Shown one piece after another: positions 17,894 through 26,882 of a stretch of DNA of 64,000 nucleotides. Every line of letters begins with the position of its first letter. The stretch's first letter is position 1. Under the pieces are notes generated by a model. That model saw nothing but the letters and a program-made list of their open reading frames with translations. It did not search any database and was not told the origin of the DNA. The position numbers were made by a program, and so were the translations under genes. This stretch comes from Tropicibacter naphthalenivorans (GTDB lineage: Bacteria > Pseudomonadota > Alphaproteobacteria > Rhodobacterales > Rhodobacteraceae): positions 1 to 64,000 of the forward strand of contig NZ_FWXX01000007.1 of assembly GCF_900176475.1 (NCBI RefSeq), in the 5' to 3' direction.

Positions 17894-20800
17894 ATGGCCG
17901 ATCCTCGATTCATTCACCTGCGCGTTCACACCGAATATTCCCTGCTCGAAGGGGCGATCCGTCTGAAAAAGCTGCCCGGCCTGTGCGCCGACATGCAGAT
18001 GCCCGCCGTGGCGGTGACGGATACCAATAACCTCTTTGCTGCATTGGAATTTTCCGTCGGGGCAAGCGGTGCGGGTGTGCAGCCGATCATCGGTTGCCAA
18101 GTCGATCTGCGCTATGAGGAGCCCGCGCCCGGCCAACGCCCCAAGCCCCCCGCGCCGGTGGTTCTGCTGGCGCAGACCGAACGCGGCTATGAGCATCTGA
18201 TGAAGCTCAATTCCTGCCTCTATATGCGCCGCGACAACGAGCTGGCGCATGTGACGCTGGACGAACTCGCGCAACATTCCGAGGATGTGATCTGCCTGTC
18301 CGGTGGCCCCGACGGCCCCGTCGGTCGCCTGCTGCGCCACGGCCAGCGCCCCGCCGCGACCCAGTTGATGACGCAGCTGCACCGGATCTTTGAGGATCGT
18401 CTGTACGTCGAGCTACAGCGCCACCCCGAGGAAGAGGGCAACCTGCCCGAGGCCGAACAACTGACCGAGCGGCCTTTTGTGGAAATGGCCTATGACATGG
18501 GCATTCCGCTGGTGGCGACCAACGACGTCTATTTCCCGCAGGAAAAGATGTACGAAGCGCACGACGCGATGATCTGTATCGCCGAGGGCGCCTATGTCGA
18601 CCAGTCCGAGCCGCGCCGTCGCCTGACCCCGCAGCACTATCTCAAAACGCCGCAAGAGATGGCTGTCTTGTTTGCGGACCTGCCCGAAGCGCTTGAGAAC
18701 ACGGTGGAAATTGCGCGGCGCTGTGCCTTTATGGCCTATCGGCGCGATCCAATTTTGCCGAAATTTGCCGATGACGAGGTGGCCGAACTGCGCCGCATGG
18801 CGAACGAAGGCTTGCAGGCGCGTCTGGCCGTGATCCCCCACGCGGTGACCCCCGAGAAATACCAGGAACGCTTGGATTTCGAGCTGGGGATCATCGAGGG
18901 CATGGGCTTTCCCGGCTACTTCTTGATCGTTGCGGATTTTATCCAGTGGTCCAAGGACAACAATATCCCGGTTGGGCCGGGGCGGGGGTCGGGCGCGGGT
19001 AGTCTCGTGGCCTATGCGCTGACGATCACCGACCTTGATCCCTTGCGCTATAGCCTTCTTTTTGAACGCTTTTTGAACCCGGAACGGGTGTCGATGCCGG
19101 ACTTCGACATCGACTTTTGCATGGACCGGCGCGAAGAGACGATCCGCTACGTGCAGGACAAATACGGTCACGACCGGGTGGCGCAGATCATCACCTTTGG
19201 CGCGCTTTTGTCCAAGGCGGCGGTGCGCGACATGGGCCGCGTTTTGCAAATGCCCTATGGGCAGGTCGACCGCCTGTCCAAGATGATTCCGGTCGAAGGG
19301 GTCAAGCCCGTGTCGATCGAACAGGCCCTGCGGGACGAGCCGCGCCTTGCCGAAGAGGCCAAGAACGAAGAGGTCGTGGACCGTCTGTTGACCTATGGCC
19401 AGCAGGTCGAGGGGCTCTTGCGCTCTGCGGGCACCCACGCGGCCGGGGTGGTCATCGCCGACCGCCCCACGGATGAGCTGGTGCCGCTGTACCGCGATCC
19501 GCGTTCGGACATGCCGGCGACGCAATTCAACATGAAATGGGTTGAACAGGCCGGTCTGGTCAAGTTCGACTTTCTGGGTCTGAAAACGCTGACCGTGATC
19601 CAGAACGCCATGGATCTGATTTTCAAATCCGGGCGTGATCTGCACACCGCCGCCGACGGCACCGAGCTGTACCAACCCGCCGAAGGGGCCGAGAACCAGA
19701 TCAACGCCATCCCGCTGGACGACGAGGCGACCTATAAGCTCTATGCAGCCGCGAAAACTGTCGCCGTGTTCCAGGTGGAAAGCTCGGGGATGATGGACGC
19801 GCTCAAGCGGATGAAGCCCACCTGCATCGAGGACATCGTTGCCCTTGTGGCGCTGTATCGTCCCGGGCCCATGGAGAACATTCCGACCTATTGCGAGGTC
19901 AAGAACGGGCTGAAGCCCATCACTTCGGTGCACCCGCTGATTGACCATATCCTTGAGGAAACCCAAGGGATTATCGTCTATCAGGAACAGGTGATGCAGA
20001 TCGCCCAGGTGATGGCGAACTACACGCTTGGCGGCGCGGACCTGCTGCGCCGCGCCATGGGTAAAAAGATCAAAGAGGCGATGGACGCCGAGCGCCCGAA
20101 ATTCGAGGCAGGCGCGGCAGAAAACGGTGTCGATAAGAAAAAGGCATCCGAAGTCTTCGACCTTCTGGAAAAATTCGCCAACTACGGCTTTAACAAATCG
20201 CACGCGGCGGCCTATGCGGTGGTGTCCTACCAGACCGGCTGGCTCAAGGCGAACCACCCGGTTGAGTTCATGGCGGGCGTCATGAACTGCGATATTCACC
20301 TGACCGACAAGCTGGCGGTCTACTTCGAAGAGGTGCGCAAGGGGCTGAAACTGCCGTGGGTACCGCCTTGTGTGAACCGCTCACTTGCCACATTCGATGT
20401 TGTAAACGGAGAGTTGGTTTACGCCCTTGGCGCGCTCAAGAACGTCGGCGTCGAGGCGATGAAAATGATCGTCGAAGGGCGTGGCGACCGCCCCTTTGCC
20501 ACGCTGTTCGACCTCGCGCGGCGCGTCGATCTGAAACGTGTGGGCAAGCGCCCGCTGGAAATGATGGCGCGCGCCGGGGCGTTTGACGTGCTCGACAGCA
20601 ACCGCCGCCGGGTGTTCGACAGCCTCGACGCGCTGGTCGCCTATTCGGCGGCGATCCAGGAACAAAAGGCCAGCGCGCAGGTGTCGCTGTTCGGCGAAGC
20701 GGGCGAGGATTTGCCCGAACCGCGCATGTCTCCGGTGCCCGACTGGCTGCCCGCCGAACGCCTCGCCGAAGAATTCAAGGCCGTGGGGTTTTACCTGTCC

Positions 20801-21394
20801 GGCCACCCGCTGGACGACTACATGCCCGCGCTGAAACGCCAGGACGTCAGCACCCTGGATGAGGTCACCGCCAAGGCCGAACGCGGCCCCTGCATCGCCA
20901 AGCTGGCGGGCGTCGTGGCGGGCCGCCAGGAACGGAAATCAGCGCGCGGCAACCGCTTTGCCTTTGCCCAGCTGTCCGACCCGACCGGCGCGTATGAGGT
21001 CACGCTGTTCTCGGAAGCGCTTGAAAAGTCACGCGAACATCTCGAAACCGGGTCCAAGGTGGTGGTCACCGTCGAGGCGACCATGGAAAGCGATCAGCTG
21101 AAATTGCTTGGCCGATCCGTCGCGCCGGTCGATGCGATTGCCTCGGGCGGCGGGCCTGCCGGGATGCGCATCTACGTCGATAACGCCATGGCCTTGCCGC
21201 ATATCGCCACCGTTCTGGGCCGCGCGCGTGAGCAGATGCCAAAGGCGCCGCGCGGGCCGGTACATCTTTTGTTGACCGACCATGGCTTGCCGGGCGAAGT
21301 TGAGATGGACTTGCAGCAGCTGTTCCCGGTCTCGCCAGAGATCAAGGGCGCGGTGAAATCGCTGGACGGCGTCTTGCAGGTCGAGGATTTCTGA
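17894..21394 (+). CDS. dnaE: DnaE, DNA polymerase III alpha subunit
   Basis: A 1166-residue replicative polymerase of the DnaE1 class. The N-terminal PHP domain begins FIHLRVHTEYSLLEGA; the first His of the usual HxH pair is Arg, so PHP metal chemistry is probably lost. The catalytic aspartates lie in MPDFDIDF (Asp403, Asp405). The thumb/fingers show GPGRGSGAGSLVAYAL and the DLLRRAMGKK segment. A beta-clamp binding motif, QVSLF, is at residues 929-933, before the OB domain (IAKLAGVVAGRQERKSARGNRFAF). It synthesises the bulk of chromosomal DNA as the holoenzyme core with epsilon and theta-like partners. Confidence 0.98.
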   Translation: MADPRFIHLRVHTEYSLLEGAIRLKKLPGLCADMQMPAVAVTDTNNLFAALEFSVGASGAGVQPIIGCQVDLRYEEPAPGQRPKPPAPVVLLAQTERGYEHLMKLNSCLYMRRDNELAHVTLDELAQHSEDVICLSGGPDGPVGRLLRHGQRPAATQLMTQLHRIFEDRLYVELQRHPEEEGNLPEAEQLTERPFVEMAYDMGIPLVATNDVYFPQEKMYEAHDAMICIAEGAYVDQSEPRRRLTPQHYLKTPQEMAVLFADLPEALENTVEIARRCAFMAYRRDPILPKFADDEVAELRRMANEGLQARLAVIPHAVTPEKYQERLDFELGIIEGMGFPGYFLIVADFIQWSKDNNIPVGPGRGSGAGSLVAYALTITDLDPLRYSLLFERFLNPERVSMPDFDIDFCMDRREETIRYVQDKYGHDRVAQIITFGALLSKAAVRDMGRVLQMPYGQVDRLSKMIPVEGVKPVSIEQALRDEPRLAEEAKNEEVVDRLLTYGQQVEGLLRSAGTHAAGVVIADRPTDELVPLYRDPRSDMPATQFNMKWVEQAGLVKFDFLGLKTLTVIQNAMDLIFKSGRDLHTAADGTELYQPAEGAENQINAIPLDDEATYKLYAAAKTVAVFQVESSGMMDALKRMKPTCIEDIVALVALYRPGPMENIPTYCEVKNGLKPITSVHPLIDHILEETQGIIVYQEQVMQIAQVMANYTLGGADLLRRAMGKKIKEAMDAERPKFEAGAAENGVDKKKASEVFDLLEKFANYGFNKSHAAAYAVVSYQTGWLKANHPVEFMAGVMNCDIHLTDKLAVYFEEVRKGLKLPWVPPCVNRSLATFDVVNGELVYALGALKNVGVEAMKMIVEGRGDRPFATLFDLARRVDLKRVGKRPLEMMARAGAFDVLDSNRRRVFDSLDALVAYSAAIQEQKASAQVSLFGEAGEDLPEPRMSPVPDWLPAERLAEEFKAVGFYLSGHPLDDYMPALKRQDVSTLDEVTAKAERGPCIAKLAGVVAGRQERKSARGNRFAFAQLSDPTGAYEVTLFSEALEKSREHLETGSKVVVTVEATMESDQLKLLGRSVAPVDAIASGGGPAGMRIYVDNAMALPHIATVLGRAREQMPKAPRGPVHLLLTDHGLPGEVEMDLQQLFPVSPEIKGAVKSLDGVLQVEDF

Positions 21395-21488
21395 CGGCGG
21401 AGGGCCGCTGATCAGGCGGGCTTTGGCTGGACGGGCCGGGCCGTGGCAGGATAGACCCGTGCGAAACGGGCGGACATATGGGGGGCGT

Positions 21489-22553
21489 ATGGGGCGCGCA
21501 ACGATTGCAGTGATGGTGGCGATCAGCCTTGCGGGCTGTTCCGATCCGCTAAAAAAAGTGCCGAATTTACAGCAGGTTGAGCTGTCCGAGGGGGCGGGGC
21601 AGGCAGATATCGTCGCGCCCGAAGAAGAAGCTCCCGCTGCGGCTCTGAGGGCTGAAGAGGCCCCCAAGAGCGGGCTGTTCGGTTTTCTGAAACGCAAGGC
21701 CGACGAGGCAGAGGCAGCCCCGGCGCAGGATGTCACGACGTTGGCCGAGGCGGCCTTGGCAGAGGCCGACGAGGCCCCCGAGGAAACCGCCGCGAATGAG
21801 ACCGTGCTCGATACCCCCAAGCGCGGGTTGTTCAGCAAGATCCTGCACGGCGGCGCGCCCAAACCCAAAGCCGCGCCCGAGCCTCAGCCCGAGGTGCAAC
21901 TGGCCGCTATGGCCCCGCCAGAACCCCAGACCGCGCCCAAGCCCAAACAGAAATCCGGGGGGCTGTTCAGCCGCATCCTGAACAGCGGCGACACCGATCG
22001 CGCGGGTGGCACCTCCGCGCCCAAAGCCGCCAAAACCGCCAAAGGCCCCAAACCCGGCGCGCCGGACTATCAGCAGGTGGCGCTGGGCGACCGTCTGCCC
22101 TATGGCGCGCTCGCCCGCGTGTGCGACGCCCCGCGCGGCAAGCTGGGCCGCAAGATCGGCGGCTACCCCGAACGCGGCAGCCAGTATACGCTCTATGACA
22201 GCGCCCCCGGCAGTACCGCGCCGCACAACTTTTACCTGACGGGTTTTGACGACAATTGCGCCCGCGTCTTTACCGCCGCGCTGGTCATGTTCGGCTCGCC
22301 CGAGAGCTACGAGCAGATCAACTACGGCCCCGCCGGAAACACCCAGCCCAAGTCCGACACCGATCGCGCCTATGAGCAGGTCAAGTCGCGCGTCTGTAAG
22401 GTGGGCAAGGGCAAGCCCTGCGGCTCGGCCATGTCGCGTCTGGCGCGCGATACGGTTTTTGTCAGCGTTTACGAGAGGTTCGACAGCAACCCGCGCTGGA
22501 AGAACATGCTGCTGCACGATGGCGAAGTCGTCGCCGTCGACATGAAGCAGTAA
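21489..22553 (+). CDS. Lipoprotein with three GLF-x-x-[IL]L motifs, unknown function
   Basis: A protein of 354 residues from ATG 21489. The lipobox LAGC places the acylated Cys at residue 17, so it is likely membrane-anchored in the periplasm. Residues 18-190 are low-complexity, rich in Ala, Pro, Glu and Lys. They hold three spaced copies of one motif: SGLFGFL (61-67), RGLFSKIL (112-119) and GGLFSRIL (157-164). Residues 190-354 form a compact domain with four Cys (VCDAPRG, DNCARVF, SRVCKVGKGKPC). I do not recognise the domain. It follows dnaE by 94 bases on the same strand. Confidence 0.8.
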   Translation: MGRATIAVMVAISLAGCSDPLKKVPNLQQVELSEGAGQADIVAPEEEAPAAALRAEEAPKSGLFGFLKRKADEAEAAPAQDVTTLAEAALAEADEAPEETAANETVLDTPKRGLFSKILHGGAPKPKAAPEPQPEVQLAAMAPPEPQTAPKPKQKSGGLFSRILNSGDTDRAGGTSAPKAAKTAKGPKPGAPDYQQVALGDRLPYGALARVCDAPRGKLGRKIGGYPERGSQYTLYDSAPGSTAPHNFYLTGFDDNCARVFTAALVMFGSPESYEQINYGPAGNTQPKSDTDRAYEQVKSRVCKVGKGKPCGSAMSRLARDTVFVSVYERFDSNPRWKNMLLHDGEVVAVDMKQ

Positions 22554-22572
22554 GCCGCCGCGCGCCCTGCCG

Positions 22573-22770
22573 TCAGTAATGCGGCGGGCGCTCGTCGCCC
22601 ATGTAGACGCTGCCGGGGCTGTTGGCTTCGCGCTCGGCCTCGCGCATCATCAGCATCTCGACCCGGCCCGTGAGGCGGGCGATTTCCTTGTCCTGACGGG
22701 CGACGGTTTCGGACAGATCGTCCACGGCCCGGATCAGGTGGGCCATGCGTTCTTCGAGCGAGGTGGTCAT
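22573..22770 (-). CDS. slyX: SlyX-like small coiled-coil protein
   Basis: A 65-residue protein. The N-terminal 45 residues (LEERMAHLIRAVDDLSETVARQD-KEIARLTGRVEML) form a heptad-patterned coiled coil, as in SlyX. The tail ends PGSVYMGDERPPHY; the terminal P-P-H-Y is typical of the family. The biochemical role is unknown. It lies convergent to the lipoprotein gene and its start is about 110 bases from the divergent recJ start. Confidence 0.85.
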   Translation of the reverse strand: MTTSLEERMAHLIRAVDDLSETVARQDKEIARLTGRVEMLMMREAEREANSPGSVYMGDERPPHY

Positions 22771-22879
22771 GATGCGCCTTGCGTTGATGCTTTGCCCGCA
22801 TCCTAACCGCTTTGCGCGCCGGGTGGTAGAGCGGGCGGCAACCCGCTATGTCGGGCGCGAGCGACTCGAAGGAGGGGAC

Positions 22880-24628
22880 ATGGCCTATTTGGGTGTCGAA
22901 CACAGCCTGACCGGGCGGCGCTGGGTGGGGCCAAGCGTCGAACAGGAACGCCACGCCGAAGCCATGGTGCAGCTGACGCAGCTGCCGCGCGCCTTGTGCG
23001 GCGTGTTGGCGCGGCTGGGCGTGCCTGCCGAAGAGGCGGCCGAGTACCTTGAACCCAAGCTGCGCGACCTGCTGCCGGACCCTCGGTCGCTCAAGGATAT
23101 GGAGGTTGCGGCGGGGCGCTTTTTGCAAGCCGTCAAACGGCGCGAGCGGATCGCGGTCTTTGCCGATTACGACGTGGATGGCGGCACCTCGGCGGCGCTG
23201 CTGATCGACTGGCTGCGGCAGATGGGCCTGCGCGCGACGCTGTACGTGCCGGACCGCATCGACGAAGGCTATGGCCCCAACGACGAAGCCATGGCCCAGT
23301 TGGCGCGCGACCACGATCTGATCGTTTGCGTCGATTGCGGGACGCTGTCGCACGGGCCGATTGCTGCCGCCAAGGGGGCGGATGTGGTGGTGCTGGACCA
23401 CCACCTTGGGGGCGAAACCTTGCCCGACTGCGTGGCCGTGGTGAACCCCAACCGGCAGGACGAAGACGGCGCGCTGGCGCATCTGTGTGCCGCCGCCGTG
23501 GTGTTCCTGATGCTGGTCGAGGCGGGGCGGCAAATGCGAGCTGACGGTGCGCAAGGCCCTGATTTGATGGCAATGCTTGACCTCGTGGCCCTGGCGACGG
23601 TGGCGGATGTGGCCCCCTTGAAGGGGGTGAACCGCGCGCTGGTGCAGCAGGGGCTGAAGGTCATGGGGCGGCGCGCCCGCCCCGGTTTGGTCGCCTTGTC
23701 CGACGTGGCGCGGCTGGAAAGCGCGCCTGCCGCCTATCACCTTGGCTACGTGCTGGGGCCGCGCGTCAACGCGGGCGGGCGCATCGGGCAGGCGGACCTT
23801 GGGGCGCGGCTGCTGTCCTGTGACAACCCGCACGAGGCGCAGGCCATGGCCGAGCGTCTGGACATGCTCAATACCGAACGCCGAGAGATCGAGGCCGCCG
23901 TGCGCGCCGCCGCCCTTGCGCAGGCCGAAGAGCGCGGGCTGGACGCGCCGCTGGTCTGGGCGGCGGGCGAAGGCTGGCACCCCGGCGTGGTGGGGATCGT
24001 CGCCTCGCGCCTGAAAGAGCAAACCAACCGTCCGGCGATCGTGATCGGACTGGATGGCGACGAGGGCAAAGGCTCTGGCCGCTCGGTGAACGGCGTCGAT
24101 CTGGGCGCGGCGATCCAGCGCTTGGCCGCCGAAGGCTTGCTGATCAAGGGTGGCGGGCACCGCATGGCGGCGGGTCTGACCGTGGCCAAGGATCAGCTCG
24201 ACGCGGCGATGGAACGGCTGAGCGCGCTGCTCGAAAAGCAAGGCGCGGGGCAGGGCGGGCCTGCGGATCTGCGCGTCGACGGGATGCTGATGCCGGGGGC
24301 CGCCAGCGTCGAGTTGGTCGAACAGCTCGAACGCGCGGGGCCATACGGGCAGGGCGCGCCGGGGCCGCGCTTTGCCATTGCCGACGCGCGCATCGCCTTT
24401 GCCAAGCAGGTCGGCAGCGGCCATCTCAAGATCAGCTGCGACGACGGTCTGGGCAAGCGGCTGGAGGGCATCTGCTTTGGCGCGTTTGACGGGCCGATGG
24501 GGCAGGCCTTGGTGAACCACGGCGGCGCGCGATTCCATCTGGCGGGGCGGCTGGATATCAACGAATGGGGTGGCCGCAAAACCGCACAATTGCGTCTGGA
24601 GGATGCCGCACCCGCGCAGGGTGATTAA
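22880..24628 (+). CDS. recJ: RecJ, single-stranded-DNA-specific 5'-3' exonuclease
   Basis: A protein of 582 residues from ATG 22880, chosen for the AAGGAGGGG site just upstream; an in-frame start at 22745 lacks one. DHH-family motifs are intact: FADYDVDG (residues 94-101), CVDCGT, and LDHH at 172-175. The DHHA1 motif GGGHRMAAGLT is in the C-terminal third, followed by the OB region. RecJ degrades 5' single-stranded ends in recombination and mismatch or base excision repair, with Mn or Mg. A hairpin without a clear T-run follows the stop. The next genes are tRNAs with their own predicted promoter. Confidence 0.96.
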   Translation: MAYLGVEHSLTGRRWVGPSVEQERHAEAMVQLTQLPRALCGVLARLGVPAEEAAEYLEPKLRDLLPDPRSLKDMEVAAGRFLQAVKRRERIAVFADYDVDGGTSAALLIDWLRQMGLRATLYVPDRIDEGYGPNDEAMAQLARDHDLIVCVDCGTLSHGPIAAAKGADVVVLDHHLGGETLPDCVAVVNPNRQDEDGALAHLCAAAVVFLMLVEAGRQMRADGAQGPDLMAMLDLVALATVADVAPLKGVNRALVQQGLKVMGRRARPGLVALSDVARLESAPAAYHLGYVLGPRVNAGGRIGQADLGARLLSCDNPHEAQAMAERLDMLNTERREIEAAVRAAALAQAEERGLDAPLVWAAGEGWHPGVVGIVASRLKEQTNRPAIVIGLDGDEGKGSGRSVNGVDLGAAIQRLAAEGLLIKGGGHRMAAGLTVAKDQLDAAMERLSALLEKQGAGQGGPADLRVDGMLMPGAASVELVEQLERAGPYGQGAPGPRFAIADARIAFAKQVGSGHLKISCDDGLGKRLEGICFGAFDGPMGQALVNHGGARFHLAGRLDINEWGGRKTAQLRLEDAAPAQGD

Positions 24629-24725
24629 AGTCGCGGTCTATGTGTATGAAAAGGCGTGAGTTTTTCGCGCCTTTGGCCTGTATCAGATTTCGGTAATAAT
24701 TTCTGCGTTTGAGCCAAGAAATCAC

Positions 24726-24754
24726 TTGCACGCGGGCAAGGCTTTGCATAGAAA
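24726..24754 (+). promoter_or_regulatory. Predicted promoter for the tRNA-Glu pair
   Basis: TTGCAC (24726-24731), a 17-base spacer and TAGAAA (24749-24754) lie 21 bases before the first tRNA. Spacing is ideal; the -10 is a partial match. Confidence 0.45.
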
Positions 24755-24774
24755 CCGCCTCACGCAAGAGAGAT

Positions 24775-24849
24775 GGCCCGTTCGTCTATCGGTTAGGACG
24801 CCAGGTTTTCAACCTGGAAAGAGGGGTTCGATTCCCCTACGGGCTGCCA
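24775..24849 (+). tRNA. tRNA-Glu (anticodon TTC), first copy
   Basis: A 75-base cloverleaf with encoded CCA. The acceptor GGCCCGT pairs with ACGGGCT (one G-U). The anticodon stem CCAGG/CCTGG encloses the loop TTTTCAA, giving anticodon TTC. The T arm is AGGGG-TTCGATT-CCCCT. The second copy begins 36 bases downstream. Confidence 0.97.
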
Positions 24850-24885
24850 CTCTCGCTTGCTACCTCGGTGGAAACGCCGCTGTGT

Positions 24886-24960
24886 GGCCCGTTCGTCTAT
24901 CGGTTAGGACGCCAGGTTTTCAACCTGGAAAGAGGGGTTCGATTCCCCTACGGGCTGCCA
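24886..24960 (+). tRNA. tRNA-Glu (anticodon TTC), second copy
   Basis: Identical over all 75 bases to the copy at 24775, including CCA. The spacer between the two is unrelated to the upstream flank, so the duplication covers only the tRNA. It is probably cotranscribed with the first copy. Confidence 0.97.
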
Positions 24961-24992
24961 CTTCCCCCCCCCTGCGAAAATCTAAGACGTTT

Positions 24993-25013
24993 CAGGCGCT
25001 TGGCGCTGTTTTT
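24993..25013 (+). terminator. Terminator after the tRNA-Glu pair
   Basis: CAG-GCGC pairs with GCGC-TG around TTG, followed by TTTTT. It lies about 30 bases past the second tRNA. Confidence 0.55.
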
Positions 25014-25030
25014 GCCTGCGCTCAGGCATG

Positions 25031-25060
25031 AAAAAGCCCCCCGTCCGCAGACAGGGGGCT
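25031..25060 (-). terminator. Terminator of the first RTX gene
   Basis: Read on the minus strand, AGCCCCCTGTC and GACGGGGGGCT form a strong stem with a TGCG loop, followed by TTTTT. It stands 19 bases past the RTX stop. Confidence 0.8.
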
Positions 25061-25078
25061 GTGCCATGTACAGTGTCG

Positions 25079-26653
25079 TCACAGCATGAAATCGGACGCA
25101 TCCAGCGCGATCACCCCGTTCAGGAAGATGTCCAGATCGGCGGTGCCGTCCCCATCCACATCGCCGCGCACAACCGTGCTTGCGCCGGTGTTGAAGTAGC
25201 GCAGCTCGCCCGCGGTGCCGCTGAACCGCGACGTCCCGATAAAGGTAAAGGCGTCCTCGTCACCGGTGTTCATATCCGCGTCGATGAGCGCCAGGTTGAT
25301 CAGGTCAATCCCGTCCTCAAAGTCGCGGATGATGTCGCGGGTCGCCCCACCGGGGGAGCTTTCGGACACGTCGGTAAAGACGAACACATCCGTCGCGCCA
25401 TCGCCGGGAAAGCCGAGGGCCACGTAGTCGCCGCCGATCAGCACGTCACGCCCGATGCCGCCGATCAAGATGTCCATGCCATCGCCGCCGCGCAGCTGGT
25501 CGTTGCCCTCGTCGCCGTTGAGATAGTCGTTGCCCGCGCCGCCCAGCAGCACGTCGATCCCCGCGCCACCGTCAAGCGAGTCCTCGCCAGAGCCGCCCTG
25601 AAGGTTGTCGTTGCCCAGCCCGCCGAACAGCGTGTCATCGCCGCCAAGGCCGAACGCGCGGTCGGACCCTGCGCCCATGTCCAGCAGGTTGTCGCCGGTC
25701 GAGCCGGTGAAGCGGTCGTTGTAATCGCCGCCGATCAGGTTCTCGATATTGCTCAGGACGTCGGTGCCGGACGCGCCGGTCGCCTGCGCCGCCGTGGTGG
25801 CAAGGCTGACGGTGATGGTGCCGCCAAAGCCGGTGTAATCGGCAAAGTCGATGTCGTCGCCGCCGTCCAGCGTGTCGTCGCCGTAGCCGCCGATCAAGAA
25901 GTCGGTGCCCGCGCCGCCGGACAGATCATCGGCAGAGGCGCCGCCATCCAGCGTATCGCGCCCTGCGCCGCCGCTCAGTACATCGTTGCCCAGCTCGCCC
26001 AGCAGAGAGTCATTGCCAATGCCGCCGTCCAGCGTGTCCTGGCTGTCGCCGCCCAGCAGGGTGTCGTTGCCTTCTTCGCCCGAGACGAGGTCTTGGCCGT
26101 CGCCCGCGTCGATGGAATCGTTCTCGGCAGAGCCTTGGATCGTGTCGTTCTCGGTGCTGGAGGTGAATCCGATCGCCGCCAGCGGGATCGTCTCGCCCGC
26201 GGCATAGGTGGTGCCGCTGGGCACATCCGACAGGCCGGTGATCTGGTTGTCGTTAAAGGCTTCAAACTCCGCCAGCGTGGTCATCGCGGGCAGGGGCGTG
26301 CCGGCGATGTAAAAGGCGAACTCGCCCAGGTCGGGGGCAACCAGATCCATCAGCAGCATGGTCGTGGTCTGCGGGTTGCCGCCAGCGTCATCCCAGCTGA
26401 GTTCGACAAAGTAGGAATCATTGTCCGGCGAGAACATCTCGCCGCCGTTGACGCTAAAGCCATAGACGTCGGTGCCCAGCCCGTCGATCAGCGTCGTGGT
26501 CGGGTAGGCGGGATCGGGGGTGTTGTCATAGGTGTAGGAAATCGAGGTGACGGAGTCGTTCAGAATTAGTTCCAGCGTGGCGGAGGAAAACTCTTCGGCG
26601 ACGTCGGCGGCGTCGAAATTGTAGTAAAAACCTTGGAGGATATGGGTGGTCAT
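25079..26653 (-). CDS. RTX calcium-binding protein, serralysin-like C-terminus (RTX 1)
   Basis: A 524-residue acidic protein with no Sec signal. Residues 1-165 form an unrecognised beta-rich domain (MTTHILQGFYYNFDAADVAEEF...). Then come roughly 240 residues of GGxGxDxLx nonapeptides that fold as a calcium-bound beta-roll. The C-terminal ~100 residues resemble the serralysin M10 C-terminal domain (DVFVFTDVSE...DIIRDFEDGIDLINL...GTADLDIFL), ending DASDFML, a type I secretion signal-like tail. No metalloprotease motif HExxH is present. It is expected to be secreted by a type I system, which is not in this window. Function unknown; an antisense open frame covers it but is a repeat artefact. Confidence 0.88.
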   Translation of the reverse strand: MTTHILQGFYYNFDAADVAEEFSSATLELILNDSVTSISYTYDNTPDPAYPTTTLIDGLGTDVYGFSVNGGEMFSPDNDSYFVELSWDDAGGNPQTTTMLLMDLVAPDLGEFAFYIAGTPLPAMTTLAEFEAFNDNQITGLSDVPSGTTYAAGETIPLAAIGFTSSTENDTIQGSAENDSIDAGDGQDLVSGEEGNDTLLGGDSQDTLDGGIGNDSLLGELGNDVLSGGAGRDTLDGGASADDLSGGAGTDFLIGGYGDDTLDGGDDIDFADYTGFGGTITVSLATTAAQATGASGTDVLSNIENLIGGDYNDRFTGSTGDNLLDMGAGSDRAFGLGGDDTLFGGLGNDNLQGGSGEDSLDGGAGIDVLLGGAGNDYLNGDEGNDQLRGGDGMDILIGGIGRDVLIGGDYVALGFPGDGATDVFVFTDVSESSPGGATRDIIRDFEDGIDLINLALIDADMNTGDEDAFTFIGTSRFSGTAGELRYFNTGASTVVRGDVDGDGTADLDIFLNGVIALDASDFML

Positions 26654-26827
26654 TCGGGTCTTCTCCCCTGCGCGAAAAGTGATTTGGCGCAGCCCTTTGG
26701 AATGACACTCGGATTGGGATCGTTAACGAAGGTGGGCTACGTGCTTACACGGCAATGCTAGGGGCCGCAGGGGCGCTTTGCAACGCGACTAACCTATGGT
26801 TTAGCTGTGCGCGGCCACACACGTAAA

Positions 26828-26852
26828 ACGGCGCACCACGGGGGCGCGCCGT
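26828..26852 (-). terminator. Terminator after ileS
   Basis: ACGGCGC (26828-26834) pairs with GCGCCGT (26846-26852). On the minus strand the stem is followed by TTTT, 31 bases past the ileS stop. A TTTTTT run 4 bases past the stem on the plus strand means it could act in both directions. Confidence 0.65.
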
Positions 26853-26882
26853 CTGGTTTTTTCACTGTGGCCGTAGTTTGGC

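Noticed and set aside
17894-17960. Loss of the first PHP His in DnaE as something novel
   Set aside because: Arg at this position is, as far as I recall, usual in alphaproteobacterial DnaE1, so it is noted only in the annotation.
18413-20299. 628-codon frame antisense to dnaE
   Set aside because: dnaE is unambiguous on the plus strand. The antisense frame is a GC-codon-bias artefact.
24709-25089. Open frames running through the two tRNA genes
   Set aside because: They translate the duplicated tRNA sequence and cannot be real proteins.
25028-26569. 513-codon plus-strand open frame opposite RTX 1
   Set aside because: It mirrors the glycine/aspartate repeats read backwards, has a repetitive Val/Ala composition and no ribosome site. 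The minus-strand RTX gene explains the region.
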